The notes: generated by a model from the sequence alone, not told the origin. A stretch of 64,000 nucleotides of DNA from Flavihumibacter sp. UBA7668 (GCF_002483205.1 NZ_DLHM01000005.1:199951-263950), one strand, 5' to 3'; counted from the first letter of the stretch, positions 16,602-25,471 are shown. Program-made: numbers and translations.

Positions 16602-17366
16602 ATGCGTTATCTCTTCGGCTGGATCCTTATATCGGTTTACCTCTTTGCCTGCTCCCCCAATAATGTGGAGCAAAATGCGGCACTCGCCAATTTATTGGAA
16701 GCAGAGAAGGTAACCGGATCAATCGGGATCTTTCATAATTTAAGCGGCGATTTCGTACTAAGTAATAAAAATTGGTTTCGCGACAGCACCGCCAATCCGG
16801 GTTCCAGCTTTGATATTATTCAATCGCTTATTGGGATTGAAACCGGACGGCTGAAGGATGACAGCTCGAGTTTGGCAGGAATAAGCCTGGATCAGGCGTT
16901 CAAAGGTGATTCCGTTGTATTTTTTAAAGCCCTTGCCAACACAATTGGACGCGATACCATGCAAAAATGGCTGGATACCCTGGGATATGCGCGCCGGTAT
17001 GATACACCGCGTATTGCACAACTGGATCAGTTCTGGTTAAATAATTCATTAAGCATTACGGCGGATGAACAATTGGGCATTGTGAAACGCCTGTATTTTG
17101 ATCAATTACCCTTTCAGCGCCGCACCCATTCAATTGTGAGCGATATGATGCTGCTGGTGGATAGTGCCGATTTTAAACTGGCCTATAAATTGTCCGAAAC
17201 CAGGAACGCGGATAGTACGCGGGTGCTTTGGCTGCAGGGATGGAAGGAAATCCGTCAGCATCCTCATTTTTTTGTAATTCAGCTGAGAAGTAAAGAGGAG
17301 GGGGTGGATCTCAAAGCTGCTGCAAAAAGAATCCTGGATAAGGTTTTGGCCGACTTTTTGCCCTAA
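16602..17366 (+). CDS. Class D beta-lactamase-like lipoprotein, catalytic residues lost
   Basis: The 254-residue protein has a lipoprotein signal (lipobox ending at Cys17, 'VYLFACSPN') and a domain collinear with OXA-type class D beta-lactamases. It shows 'PGSSFDIIQSLIGIETG' where OXA has PxSTFK...SLIALETG, 'QFWLNNSLSITADEQLGIVKRLYFDQLPF' (OXA FWLEG...EQ...LPF) and 'LWLQGWKEIRQHPHFFVIQL' (OXA WVGW...YFFAL). Asp replaces the catalytic Lys of SxxK, YGN reads YAR, and KTG is replaced (KLSETR). It therefore probably does not hydrolyse beta-lactams and may be a sensor, binder or remodelled transpeptidase. The batB-like gene begins 21 bases downstream. Confidence 0.82.
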   Translation: MRYLFGWILISVYLFACSPNNVEQNAALANLLEAEKVTGSIGIFHNLSGDFVLSNKNWFRDSTANPGSSFDIIQSLIGIETGRLKDDSSSLAGISLDQAFKGDSVVFFKALANTIGRDTMQKWLDTLGYARRYDTPRIAQLDQFWLNNSLSITADEQLGIVKRLYFDQLPFQRRTHSIVSDMMLLVDSADFKLAYKLSETRNADSTRVLWLQGWKEIRQHPHFFVIQLRSKEEGVDLKAAAKRILDKVLADFLP

Positions 17367-17387
17367 ATTGCTCTAAAACACCGACCC

Positions 17388-18386
17388 TTGTTCCGATTAG
17401 AACATCCATTCTGGCTTATCGCCCTGATTCTGGTGCCACTTTTACTGGCAGCTTATCTGGTTGCCCTTCGGTTGAAAAAAAGAAAAATGGCACTGGTAGG
17501 TGATATTGAACTGGTGCAGGCGCTCACCAAATCCTATTCCCCCAGGCGATATTTATTAAAGTTTATAGCAGGTATGCTGGCCCTGGTATTTCTGGTTCTT
17601 GCGATTGCTAACCCGCAAACTAAGGGTGCAGCGCTGGATCAAAACCGGCAGGGACTCGATGTAATGCTGATTATGGATGTGAGCAAGAGTATGCTGGCAC
17701 AGGATATTCAGCCCAACCGTTTGGAAAGATCACGTCAGTTAATGAGCCTGCTGATTGATAAATTATCCAATAACCGGCTGGGTATGATCTGGTTTGCAGG
17801 TCGGGCGTATTTACAAATGCCCCTAACTTCTGACTTATCCGCCGCTAAATTATTTTTACAAACAGCCGGACCGGATGCTGTTCCCACACAGGGTACAGTA
17901 ATTGGCGAAGCACTGCGTCTGGCAGGTACAGCCTTCAATAGTCAGGAACAAAAATACAAGGCCGTAGTGCTGATTTCTGACGGAGAAGATCATGATCCGG
18001 AAGCAATGGAGATTGTAAAAAAACTGGTTGAATCCGGTGTAATGATTAATACGGTTGGAGTTGGCTCCACACAGGGTACAACCATTCCGGATCCGGCTAC
18101 AGGCGGCGCTAAAAAAGATGCAGCCGGCAATACGGTTATCAGCAAATTAAATGAAGCGCAATTGCGTAATCTGGCGCAGGAAGGGAATGGAACCTATGTG
18201 TATTTACAGGATGCTGCTTCAGCTGCCAATTCCATCAGCACCCAGTTGGAAAGCATCGAAAAAAAGCATCTGGAAGATGGTAGTCGGGTTCAATACAACA
18301 GTTATTTTTACTGGTTTCTGTTGATCGCCTTCGGAATCTTGATTTTTGAAGTATTTCTTACTGAACGAAAACCATCGCTTGCATGA
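17388..18386 (+). CDS. batB: BatB-type membrane VWA-domain protein
   Basis: The 332-residue protein has two N-terminal membrane helices (about 8-26 and 56-76), a von Willebrand A domain (about 90-290) and a C-terminal helix (about 305-323). The MIDAS metal site is 'LIMDVSKSM' (DxSxS), followed by 'TQGTVIGEAL' and 'VVLISDGEDHD'. This layout is that of BatA/BatB of the aerotolerance operon, thought to act in envelope stress resistance. The start is a TTG: homologues begin with M-x-R-x-EHP as here ('FRLEHPFWL'), and no in-frame ATG precedes the first helix. The stop overlaps the BatC-like gene by 4 bases. Confidence 0.88.
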   Translation: MFRLEHPFWLIALILVPLLLAAYLVALRLKKRKMALVGDIELVQALTKSYSPRRYLLKFIAGMLALVFLVLAIANPQTKGAALDQNRQGLDVMLIMDVSKSMLAQDIQPNRLERSRQLMSLLIDKLSNNRLGMIWFAGRAYLQMPLTSDLSAAKLFLQTAGPDAVPTQGTVIGEALRLAGTAFNSQEQKYKAVVLISDGEDHDPEAMEIVKKLVESGVMINTVGVGSTQGTTIPDPATGGAKKDAAGNTVISKLNEAQLRNLAQEGNGTYVYLQDAASAANSISTQLESIEKKHLEDGSRVQYNSYFYWFLLIAFGILIFEVFLTERKPSLA

Positions 18387-19009
18387 AAAGTCTGGTTACT
18401 GGTATAGCAGTTTTAAGTTTTGCCGTAATGGCAAAAGCTCAATCACCCCAAATCAGGGAGGGGAATAAATTATATAAAGAAGGCAGGTACGAGGAGGCGG
18501 TGTTGCAGTATGAGGAAGCCCTGAAAAAAAATCCGGATGATTTCACAGCAATCTATAATCGCTCCAATGCTCTGGCCAAAAAAGGCGATAAGGCTGCAGC
18601 AATGGAAGGATATGAAAAAATAATTCAGAAAGGGAAAGACCCCCGCCTGGTGGAGAAAGCCTATTATGATAAAGGTGTGTTGCATCAGCAACAGCAGCAA
18701 TTGGACGAAAGCATTTCAGCCTGGATGGAAGCCCTGAAAATGGATCCGGAGGATAAAGAAGCAAGGGAAAATTTACAGAAGGCGTTAAGGGAGAAGAAGC
18801 AGCAGCAGAAAAAGGAAGAGGAAAAAGAGAAAGAGGAGAAGAAGGATAAAAAGGAGGAAAAGCAGCAGGAGAAGAAGCCGCAACAGAGTAAGTTGAATAA
18901 AAAACAGGTGGAACAATTGCTGAAAGCACTGGAGCAAAAGGAAAAAGAAGTGCAGAAAAAAATGCAACAGAAAGGCGGCAGCCCCAGTCGCCCTGAAAAA
19001 GACTGGTAA
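18383..19009 (+). CDS. batC: BatC-type TPR protein with Lys/Glu-rich tail
   Basis: The 208-residue protein has a Sec signal peptide (1-19, 'VMAKAQ'), about three tetratricopeptide repeats (about 25-130, e.g. 'GNKLYKEGRYEEAVLQYEEALKKNPDD') and a highly charged tail (about 133-195) of Lys/Glu/Gln. That matches BatC, the periplasmic TPR partner encoded next to BatA/BatB. It overlaps batB by 4 bases. The coding DNA of the tail is purine-rich (18.79-18.90 kb) and looks like the GGAGAAAAA repeats elsewhere, but without a regular unit. A batD gene is not present after it; ispG follows instead. Confidence 0.88.
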   Translation: MKSLVTGIAVLSFAVMAKAQSPQIREGNKLYKEGRYEEAVLQYEEALKKNPDDFTAIYNRSNALAKKGDKAAAMEGYEKIIQKGKDPRLVEKAYYDKGVLHQQQQQLDESISAWMEALKMDPEDKEARENLQKALREKKQQQKKEEEKEKEEKKDKKEEKQQEKKPQQSKLNKKQVEQLLKALEQKEKEVQKKMQQKGGSPSRPEKDW

Positions 19010-19053
19010 CAACCAAGCGGATTCGGTTGTTATCTTTACCAAAAATCGGACAA

Positions 19054-21072
19054 ATGGAATTTTACAGCGATTCGCTGACGAGTTATAAAAGATTGATTAC
19101 CAGGGAAGTTCGTATTGGCGATTTGGTGCTCGGGAATGGGCATCCCATACGGATACAAACCATGACCACAACTGATACGATGGATGTTCAGGCAACCGTG
19201 GCTCAATCCATTCGATGTATTGAAGCAGGCGCTGAACTGGTGCGGATTACTGCCCCCAGTAAAAAAGAAGCCGAGCAATTACAGCTGATTAAGGATGCAT
19301 TACGCAGCCAGGGCTATACTACACCATTGGTTGCAGATATTCATTTTACCCCCAATGCGGCAGAAATAGCTGCCCGGATTGTAGAAAAAGTAAGGGTTAA
19401 TCCGGGTAATTATGTGGATAAGAAAAAATTTGAGCAAATAGATTATACAGATGCTGAATATGCGGAAGAGATTGAGCGCATTCGGGATCGGTTCACGCCA
19501 TTGGTCAAAATCTGCAAAGAATATGGAACAGCCATGCGGATTGGAACTAATCATGGATCACTGAGCGATCGGATTATGAGCCGTTATGGCGATACGCCAA
19601 TTGGTATGGTGGAAAGTGCGATGGAATTTCTTCGTATTTCACGCGATCAAAGTTACCATAATATCATTTTGAGCATGAAATCATCCAATCCATTGGTGAT
19701 GGTGCAGGCCTATCGCTTACTGATTCAGACCATGCAAAATGAATTCGGTGAAATTTATCCGCTGCATTTGGGTGTAACGGAAGCAGGAGATGGTGAGGAT
19801 GGTCGGATCAAGTCGGCAATAGGAATCGGAACCCTGCTGGAAGACGGAATTGGTGATACCATACGAGTATCCCTCACCGAAGATCCGGAATTTGAAGTGC
19901 CGGTTTGTCGTGATCTGGTAAAACGATACCAGGCGGCTGCCGGTGAGTTGCCGCTTGCTACTGCTGGAATTGTACCTGCTCTAGCGGCTGGCGGGCCTGG
20001 TTACAATCCATTTGAATACAAACGAAGAGAAAGTTTTCCGGTTGATATTATTGGTGGCGGACAGGTTCCGGTAGTGGTGGCTGATTTGAGTGGTATTGGA
20101 AAAATCACTGCGTCTGATTTGGTGGCTATCGGATATTCCTATGATCCTGCTACAGATAAGTGGACAATCGGTGATGCTGCCGCTGATTTTGTATTTACCG
20201 GTCATCAGTTACTTGATTTTGCCCTGCCGGGTACCCTGAAAGTGATTTGTTATCCGGCTGCCTGGGTGCTTGCGGAGGATAAAGAAAAATATTTTCCGAT
20301 TTATCAGGACAGTGGGTTTGTTGAGGCGGAGAACAAAAGTGAACGCATGAATTTTGTGATGGTGGATTGTTTCAATGACGAAAATCCATTGCATGGATTT
20401 TCACGGCTGGAAGAGTTGGCGGCTGATTCTACCGTTGTGATTTGCTTAAGTAGTACCAATCAAAATGCAATGCAATCGGTGCGAAGAATGATGATGGAAT
20501 TGATCCATCGTCGGATTCAGAATCCTGTGGTGTTTATTACAGATAGTAAATGGACAACGGTAGATGAACACCTGATTCATTTTGCAACCGAAACCGGTGC
20601 CTTGTTTCTGGAGGGATTGGGAGATGGAATTTGTTTGGGAATATCGGCTCCGGAATCTATGAAAAATATGAAGGTGAGTGGCAGAACCTATCTGCCGGTG
20701 AGTAATGTGTATCAGTTCATGAACAATACAGCCTTTTCAATTTTGCAGGCTACGCGGACACGGATTTCAAAAACTGAATATATATCCTGCCCAAGTTGCG
20801 GCCGCACCCTCTTTGATTTGCAGGAAACCACGGCAAAGATCCGCTCGGTTACCAATCACCTGAAAGGGGTGAAAATTGCGATTATGGGATGTATTGTAAA
20901 TGGTCCCGGTGAAATGGCCGATGCCGATTTTGGTTATGTAGGCAGTGGTCCGGGTAAAATCACCCTGTATAAAGGCAAGGAAGTAGTGAAACGAAATGTT
21001 GCCAGTGAAGTCGCTGTGGATGAACTGATCCTTTTACTTAAGGAAAACGCCGCCTGGATAGAACCCGCCTGA
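19054..21072 (+). CDS. ispG: 4-hydroxy-3-methylbut-2-en-1-yl diphosphate synthase, long form
   Basis: The 672-residue protein is IspG (GcpE) in the long form with a large insertion between the TIM barrel and the iron-sulfur domain, as known in Bacteroidota, Chlamydiae and plants. The barrel shows 'IQTMTTTDTMDVQATVAQ', 'ELVRITAP', 'LVADIHFTP' and 'KVRVNPGNY'. The 4Fe-4S ligands are C579, C582 and C613 plus E620 ('CPSCGRTLF', 'IMGCIVNGPGE'). It converts MEcPP to HMBPP in the MEP isoprenoid pathway. The ATG at 19054 was chosen; an upstream in-frame TTG adds nine residues over a -7-like TATCTTTA (19031-19038). A repeat element follows the stop by 3 bases. Confidence 0.96.
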   Translation: MEFYSDSLTSYKRLITREVRIGDLVLGNGHPIRIQTMTTTDTMDVQATVAQSIRCIEAGAELVRITAPSKKEAEQLQLIKDALRSQGYTTPLVADIHFTPNAAEIAARIVEKVRVNPGNYVDKKKFEQIDYTDAEYAEEIERIRDRFTPLVKICKEYGTAMRIGTNHGSLSDRIMSRYGDTPIGMVESAMEFLRISRDQSYHNIILSMKSSNPLVMVQAYRLLIQTMQNEFGEIYPLHLGVTEAGDGEDGRIKSAIGIGTLLEDGIGDTIRVSLTEDPEFEVPVCRDLVKRYQAAAGELPLATAGIVPALAAGGPGYNPFEYKRRESFPVDIIGGGQVPVVVADLSGIGKITASDLVAIGYSYDPATDKWTIGDAAADFVFTGHQLLDFALPGTLKVICYPAAWVLAEDKEKYFPIYQDSGFVEAENKSERMNFVMVDCFNDENPLHGFSRLEELAADSTVVICLSSTNQNAMQSVRRMMMELIHRRIQNPVVFITDSKWTTVDEHLIHFATETGALFLEGLGDGICLGISAPESMKNMKVSGRTYLPVSNVYQFMNNTAFSILQATRTRISKTEYISCPSCGRTLFDLQETTAKIRSVTNHLKGVKIAIMGCIVNGPGEMADADFGYVGSGPGKITLYKGKEVVKRNVASEVAVDELILLLKENAAWIEPA

Positions 21073-21075
21073 TCT

Positions 21076-21103
21076 CCACCCGACCGGTGCCACCCGACCG
21101 GTG
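21076..21103. repeat. Two direct copies of CCACCCGACCGGTG
   Basis: Exact 14-base units at 21076-21089 and 21090-21103 fill the gap between the convergent ends of ispG (21072) and the gene ending at 21108. Each carries the palindromic core ACCGGT. The same unit appears in palindromic form at 31.1, 58.7 and 59.8 kb. Confidence 0.9.
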
Positions 21104-21107
21104 AAAG

Positions 21108-21638
21108 TTAGAACCGGCGGAGAACAGCGCGTTGGTGGCTGCGCATGCCGTAGGTTTTTATTTTGGGGATGGTGGTATCGCCACCGCCGGTAATAACAAT
21201 GGGTTTTTCCTGATAATTGTAGAATTCAACCAGCAGGCTGTCGCCGGAGAGCTGATAACTGTTCAGGATCGTATTTCCTTCTACTGTAAATGTTCCGCAA
21301 AACCGATCGCCGATCAGGAACTGGTCGAGCACAATACTGTTTAACTCATCGATTAGCCAGTGGCCTCTTTCCTTATTGAACGGTTTTAAGATATAAGGGC
21401 GGTTATCTTTTTGAGCAGTTCCATAAATAATTCTCCAGGTATAATGATCTGTACTGTCTGCAGGCAGTATATGTAGTTCCATCTGAACACCCGGGCGCTG
21501 CTGTAAACCCTGGTACCAGATCAGGTTGCCCTTCCATTTGCCAACCAGGTTTTGAGGAAAGGGCAGATTTTGTGCAAGCAGGTTGCCCTGTACAAGAACT
21601 AGAATAATAAAAAATAAGACCTGTTTTTTATACAACAT
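21108..21638 (-). CDS. Secreted protein of unknown function
   Basis: The 176-residue protein has a Sec signal peptide (about 1-22, 'LVLVQGNLLAQ') and a mature region rich in beta strands and aromatic residues. Examples are 'LVGKWKGNLIWYQGLQQRPGVQMELHILPADSTDHYTWRIIYGTAQKDNRPYIL' and 'RFCGTFTVEGNTILNSYQLSGDSLLVEFYN'. The pattern recalls lipocalin-like 'WxG...L' beta-barrel proteins of Bacteroidota, but I cannot name a family. It lies convergent to ispG and divergent from the gene at 21733. No cysteines suited to lipidation are found after the signal. Confidence 0.7.
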   Translation of the reverse strand: MLYKKQVLFFIILVLVQGNLLAQNLPFPQNLVGKWKGNLIWYQGLQQRPGVQMELHILPADSTDHYTWRIIYGTAQKDNRPYILKPFNKERGHWLIDELNSIVLDQFLIGDRFCGTFTVEGNTILNSYQLSGDSLLVEFYNYQEKPIVITGGGDTTIPKIKTYGMRSHQRAVLRRF

Positions 21639-21732
21639 GTAAGTTTTTTTGATTTTTCATCTTCTTTTCATCTTGGGGTGCAAGATTTGTTCCAGTAAGC
21701 AATATTGCTACAAACAAATTAAACTACCTCAA

Positions 21733-22143
21733 ATGAAAACATTCTTATTTGTTCTTTCCGCAACCCTGATGAACGGTATCCTTTTTGCTCAGTCAAATTC
21801 ATCAAAGCCTGGGCTGGCATCCAAAACCGAAATAATGGCACAGGGAACTACAGAATTGTCTGCGGAACCAACCATGGAGAAAGTACGAATCTTAAAGAAT
21901 TCGACTGAAAAAAAGGCATCAGCAGCAATTTCTTCCAATATTGAAACAGCTTCAGCCGTTTCAACAAAGGTGCAGGGAGAAAGCCGGAAAACGGTTAAAG
22001 CAACTCGTCAGCAACTGGCAAAAATGCAGCCTTCACTACGGATTCAGCCTTCTGCAAATGTGCAGTCATCAGTTAAAGTGATGTCGCCCAGCGTGCAGGT
22101 AAAAACAAAAGTAAACACAGGGGCAGGTATTCGTTTACATTAA
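21733..22143 (+). CDS. Small secreted Ser/Lys-rich protein
   Basis: The 136-residue protein starts at ATG 21733, whose signal peptide (1-20, 'FVLSATLMNGILFAQSN') is complete; a longer in-frame start at 21649 would put unrelated residues in front of it. The mature part is low complexity, rich in Ser, Lys, Val, Thr and Gln ('RIQPSANVQSSVKVMSPSVQVKTKVNTG'), and has no recognised domain. It is followed by a hairpin at 22154-22193 and by another small secreted gene, then by an outer-membrane protein and a two-component system, so a link to that system is plausible but inferred. Confidence 0.6.
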   Translation: MKTFLFVLSATLMNGILFAQSNSSKPGLASKTEIMAQGTTELSAEPTMEKVRILKNSTEKKASAAISSNIETASAVSTKVQGESRKTVKATRQQLAKMQPSLRIQPSANVQSSVKVMSPSVQVKTKVNTGAGIRLH

Positions 22144-22153
22144 ATAACCAGGG

Positions 22154-22193
22154 CTACCGGAATCTCTTTTAAAAAGAGGATTCCGGTAGTTTT
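22154..22193 (+). terminator. Long hairpin with T-run between two small genes
   Basis: CTACCGGAATC (22154-22164) and GATTCCGGTAG (22179-22189) form an 11-base perfect stem extended by TCTTTT/AAAAAGA, and TTTT follows. It would end the 21733 gene or attenuate read-through to 22207. Confidence 0.7.
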
Positions 22194-22206
22194 AAGATAA
22201 ATTGAA

Positions 22207-22521
22207 ATGCGATCAGGAGGATACAGGATTATTATTAAAGGGGGATTGTTGGTTTTGTTTATAAATCTTCCAGGCACTCTTTTTGCAAGTAACGGACCAG
22301 GGTATTTTATGAATGATACCATTCCTTCAGCAGGAAAAGAAAGCAGGCCATTAAATGGTTCCGAAGTAAAAAAAGAAACAACGAAACCACTGGTTCCGGA
22401 AATAAAAAAAGTACCGATTGCCCGTAAGCAATTAAAACCAGGAATCATAACACCGGCAATCAGATTAAAGCCAATTAAGGTAATAAAGCCAAAACTGGTT
22501 AAACCAGCTATTAAACTTTGA
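22207..22521 (+). CDS. Small secreted Lys/Pro-rich protein
   Basis: The 104-residue protein has an N-terminal hydrophobic signal (about 8-27, 'IIIKGGLLVLFINLPGTLFAS') and a basic, proline-containing mature part ('PEIKKVPIARKQLKPGIITPAIRLKPIKVIKPKLVKPAIKL'). No domain is recognised. It resembles the gene before it in size and composition, and both may be small periplasmic or surface proteins. It is 63 bases after a terminator-like hairpin and 42 bases before an outer-membrane protein gene. It could be a spurious frame, but the signal peptide and continuous context favour a real gene. Confidence 0.5.
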   Translation: MRSGGYRIIIKGGLLVLFINLPGTLFASNGPGYFMNDTIPSAGKESRPLNGSEVKKETTKPLVPEIKKVPIARKQLKPGIITPAIRLKPIKVIKPKLVKPAIKL

Positions 22522-22563
22522 CAGGATTATACCTGCTCTGACGAATTAATCAAAACTACCCGT

Positions 22564-23409
22564 ATGAAACAATTTCTTTTAATTGCAGCTGTCCTTTTTT
22601 CCATGGAACTGTTTGCTCAGGAAGATAGTATTTCAACCTTTGAGGAAAGCCCACATTCTACTCTTACCTTTGCGGCACTTTATCATAACAATGCCAGCTA
22701 CTACGGACAAACCGCAGAAGAAAAAATGCCCTTTGCAGCTGCCTATCTGGGTTTGCGCTTTCCTTCCGGAATCTATATGTCTGCACTGGCCTACCGCCTG
22801 TTGAATCAGCCGGGGAAACTAATTTCGGCCTCCTCATTTGGTATAGGCTGGGAATTTCCGTTATATAAAAAACTGGTATTGGATCTGAGCTATAATCATT
22901 CATTTTTTTCAGAAAATTCAGGATTTGTACAGGCTGCCAATTCAGACATCGCAAGTGCCGGATTATCTTATAAACACTGGTTAACAACAACCATTACCGC
23001 TGATTTTGCATTTGGTCAGGAGAATGATGTGTTTGGTACAATTTCCAATTCAAAAAAGTTTGAACTTGGCACATTGTTTACAAAAAAAGAAACCTGGACG
23101 CTTACTCCGTCCGTTGACATAACAGCAGGCACCCAGCGGTTCTATCAGTCCTATATAACAGAAAAGATTGTTCGTGACAGTTTATTGGGGCTACCCTTGC
23201 CAACATCCAGATCTGAATCTGATACTGCCACTGTGTCTGCAAGGGAAATTAATCTACTTTCTTATAATTTGAGAGTGCCTCTTGCTTATAGCAGGTCGCA
23301 CTATCTGATTGAGTTGGCATATCAACTTAGTGTATTGAGCGATAAGGTTCATACAACTGACCGGCGCCCCCGCTCATTTTTGAATCTCAGTTTTTATTAC
23401 CAGTTTTAA
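22564..23409 (+). CDS. Outer-membrane beta-barrel-like protein
   Basis: The 281-residue protein has a signal peptide (1-18, 'VLFSMELFAQ'). A run of amphipathic strands follows ('STLTFAALYHNNASYYG', 'FPLYKKLVLDLSYNHSFF', 'LRVPLAYSRSHYLIELAYQL', 'SFLNLSFYYQF') with a terminal Phe, typical of an outer-membrane barrel. I do not recognise a named family. The response regulator gene starts 10 bases after its stop, so it is probably in one operon with the two-component system. It may be part of the sensing device or its regulated product. Confidence 0.72.
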   Translation: MKQFLLIAAVLFSMELFAQEDSISTFEESPHSTLTFAALYHNNASYYGQTAEEKMPFAAAYLGLRFPSGIYMSALAYRLLNQPGKLISASSFGIGWEFPLYKKLVLDLSYNHSFFSENSGFVQAANSDIASAGLSYKHWLTTTITADFAFGQENDVFGTISNSKKFELGTLFTKKETWTLTPSVDITAGTQRFYQSYITEKIVRDSLLGLPLPTSRSESDTATVSAREINLLSYNLRVPLAYSRSHYLIELAYQLSVLSDKVHTTDRRPRSFLNLSFYYQF

Positions 23410-23419
23410 TTCAATTAAA

Positions 23420-24100
23420 ATGCAGGTACTGATTGTTGAAGACGAACGCCTCTTGTCTGCCGAGATGGCAGCGTTTTTGAAAAAATCATTTTATACGTGC
23501 ACACCGGTTTATTCTGCAAAAGAAGCTTTGCAGCAATTGGTGGACAATGAATTTGATTTTGTTTTACTTGATCTGGGACTTCCGGATAAAGATGGATTAA
23601 CTGTCCTTCATGAATCCAAAAAGCATCATCCTGAAACTGCGTATATTATTTTAACCGCCAGAGGAGAAGTGGAAGATCGCATTAAGGGGCTTGATCTTGG
23701 CGCCGATGATTATTTACCTAAGCCGTTTAGTCTTCTGGAATTATTATCAAGAATGCAGGCCATTACACGTAGAAAAAGTGGTTTGGCAGATTCCCAGATT
23801 GAACTTGGAGCATTTCTGATTGATCTTAAAAACCGCTCCATTCTGGCTGGCAATGTTTCGGTAGAGCTGTCAAAAAAAGAATTTGATCTGTTAAGTTATC
23901 TGATATTGCATAAAAACAGGCCATTAACCAGAACACAATTAAGTGAACGGATATGGGGGGCTATTTCAGATGATGATTATGACTCCAATTATATTGATGT
24001 TCATATTAAAAATATCAGAAAAAAATTAGGCCTTTGGGCAGAAACAGACTGGCTTGAAACTGTAAGAGGGGTTGGTTATAAAATCAGACTTCAATCGTGA
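23420..24100 (+). CDS. OmpR-family response regulator
   Basis: The 226-residue protein has a receiver domain (1-120; phosphoacceptor D51 in 'FVLLDLGLPDKDG', Lys in 'YLPKPFSL') and a winged-helix DNA-binding domain (about 130-225, 'ELSKKEFDLLSYLILHKNRPLTRTQLSERIWG...YIDVHIKNIRKKLG...TVRGVGYKI'). It is the partner of the histidine kinase at 24097, whose GTG start overlaps this stop by 4 bases. Targets are not visible, though the upstream barrel gene is a plausible one. Confidence 0.95.
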   Translation: MQVLIVEDERLLSAEMAAFLKKSFYTCTPVYSAKEALQQLVDNEFDFVLLDLGLPDKDGLTVLHESKKHHPETAYIILTARGEVEDRIKGLDLGADDYLPKPFSLLELLSRMQAITRRKSGLADSQIELGAFLIDLKNRSILAGNVSVELSKKEFDLLSYLILHKNRPLTRTQLSERIWGAISDDDYDSNYIDVHIKNIRKKLGLWAETDWLETVRGVGYKIRLQS

Positions 24101-25407
24101 AACTACAAACTAAAATCACCCTTTTAATAACACTGTCAAAAGGCGCAGTTGTGCTGCTCTTTGTTTTTTTGTTGCCATTGCTGGTAGATCGAATTGCATT
24201 TGATTACACAAATTATTATTTGAGGCAGCAAAAACAAAAAGTTCTGAGAACTATCGATAAAAACGGATTGGATTTATATTTTCAGGGAGATTCAACATAC
24301 GGCAGTTATACCATGTTGCTGGAAGAATATGTTTCCCTTGAAATTACCGATACGGTTTCAACACTTGATACTATCCTTACTTCCCGCAGGATAATTGAAT
24401 CTGATACATTAAACTATAGAGTGCTTATGTATGGTTTTACTGTAGCTGATCAACCTGTATTGCTTGAAATCGGAAAAACTTCTGCGTCAATTGAGCAATA
24501 TAATCGCCCATTGCAAAAGCTGGCATTTTATGTTTTGGGGAGCCTGATGATTGTAACGATGTTACTGGATCTTTTGGTAATAAAACGTGTCATCCGCCCA
24601 TTAAATAATATCATCAGACATCGTCTCATTAATAGAAAATTTCCATTTGGAAAAATCAACCCGCCTCAAATTTATTCCACATCTGATTTTACTTATCTCG
24701 ATGCCTCCCTGGTTACACTGATGCAGCAGGTTTACGAAGCATTTGAAAAGGAAAGAGAGTTTGCCGGAAATGCCTCCCATGAACTGATGACTCCCATAAG
24801 TATAATGCAGAGTAAACTGGAGAACCTGATGCTGGATGAGTCGGTGTCAGATGAGCAGTTGGGAAAACTGGCTGAAATGCTGCAATCGGTTACTCGATTG
24901 AAGAAAATTGTGCAGGCACTAATGCTTATTGCCCGTGTGGAGAATGAACAGTTTGAGCGAAATGATTCCGTTAACATTTCTGAATTATTAGAAGAAGTTC
25001 GAAGCGAATTAGAGCACAGGCTGGAAGAAAAAGAAATTCAGCTTTTGCTGCAATTGGAAGTTGACTGGCAAATAAGTAAGGTAAACAGAGATCTTTTGTT
25101 TCAATTATTCTTTAACCTGATTAACAATGCTATTAAATACAACCGGTTTAGAGGGAATATAACTGTCAGCAACTTTATAGGTGAAAATGGCAGGAGAAGA
25201 ATTCGCATTGCTGATACCGGTGTTGGCATTCCTGAGGAAGAATTACCCTACCTGTTTGAACGGTTCAGGAAGAGCAGAGCCAGATCGCAGGATGGAAATG
25301 GCCTGGGTTTATCAATTGTCCGGACAATTGCCAATTATCATGGATTTGAGCTTAAAATTTCCTCCCCGAACCGAGAAGGCACTATTATTGATGTACTTAT
25401 CCGGTAA
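24097..25407 (+). CDS. Membrane sensor histidine kinase
   Basis: The 436-residue protein has two transmembrane helices (about 10-31 and 143-163) bracketing a periplasmic sensor of about 110 residues. It is followed by a HAMP-like linker, a HisKA dimerisation domain with phosphoacceptor H228 ('GNASHELMTPISIMQ') and a HATPase domain ('LFFNLINNAIKYN', 'IRIADTGVGIPEEELPYLFERFRKS', 'GNGLGLSIV'). The start is a GTG overlapping the response regulator stop. It forms a classical two-component pair. The sensor sequence does not show a known ligand-binding fold. A strong terminator follows at 25438-25471. Confidence 0.95.
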   Translation: MKLQTKITLLITLSKGAVVLLFVFLLPLLVDRIAFDYTNYYLRQQKQKVLRTIDKNGLDLYFQGDSTYGSYTMLLEEYVSLEITDTVSTLDTILTSRRIIESDTLNYRVLMYGFTVADQPVLLEIGKTSASIEQYNRPLQKLAFYVLGSLMIVTMLLDLLVIKRVIRPLNNIIRHRLINRKFPFGKINPPQIYSTSDFTYLDASLVTLMQQVYEAFEKEREFAGNASHELMTPISIMQSKLENLMLDESVSDEQLGKLAEMLQSVTRLKKIVQALMLIARVENEQFERNDSVNISELLEEVRSELEHRLEEKEIQLLLQLEVDWQISKVNRDLLFQLFFNLINNAIKYNRFRGNITVSNFIGENGRRRIRIADTGVGIPEEELPYLFERFRKSRARSQDGNGLGLSIVRTIANYHGFELKISSPNREGTIIDVLIR

Positions 25408-25437
25408 GATTTTTTATCTGTACTCTGGGGAAAAAGA

Positions 25438-25471
25438 GGGCGTGATGTTCGCATCACGCCCAGCTTTTTTA
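25438..25471 (+). terminator. Strong intrinsic terminator with TTCG loop
   Basis: GGGCGTGATG (25438-25447) and CATCACGCCC (25452-25461) pair perfectly around a TTCG tetraloop, followed by AGCTTTTTT. It ends the two-component operon. Confidence 0.92.

Noticed and set aside
18795..18900. Purine-rich coding stretch in batC as a sixth copy of the GGAGAAAAA repeat
   Set aside because: No regular unit is visible and BatC proteins naturally have a Lys/Glu-rich tail, so this is more likely ordinary coding sequence.
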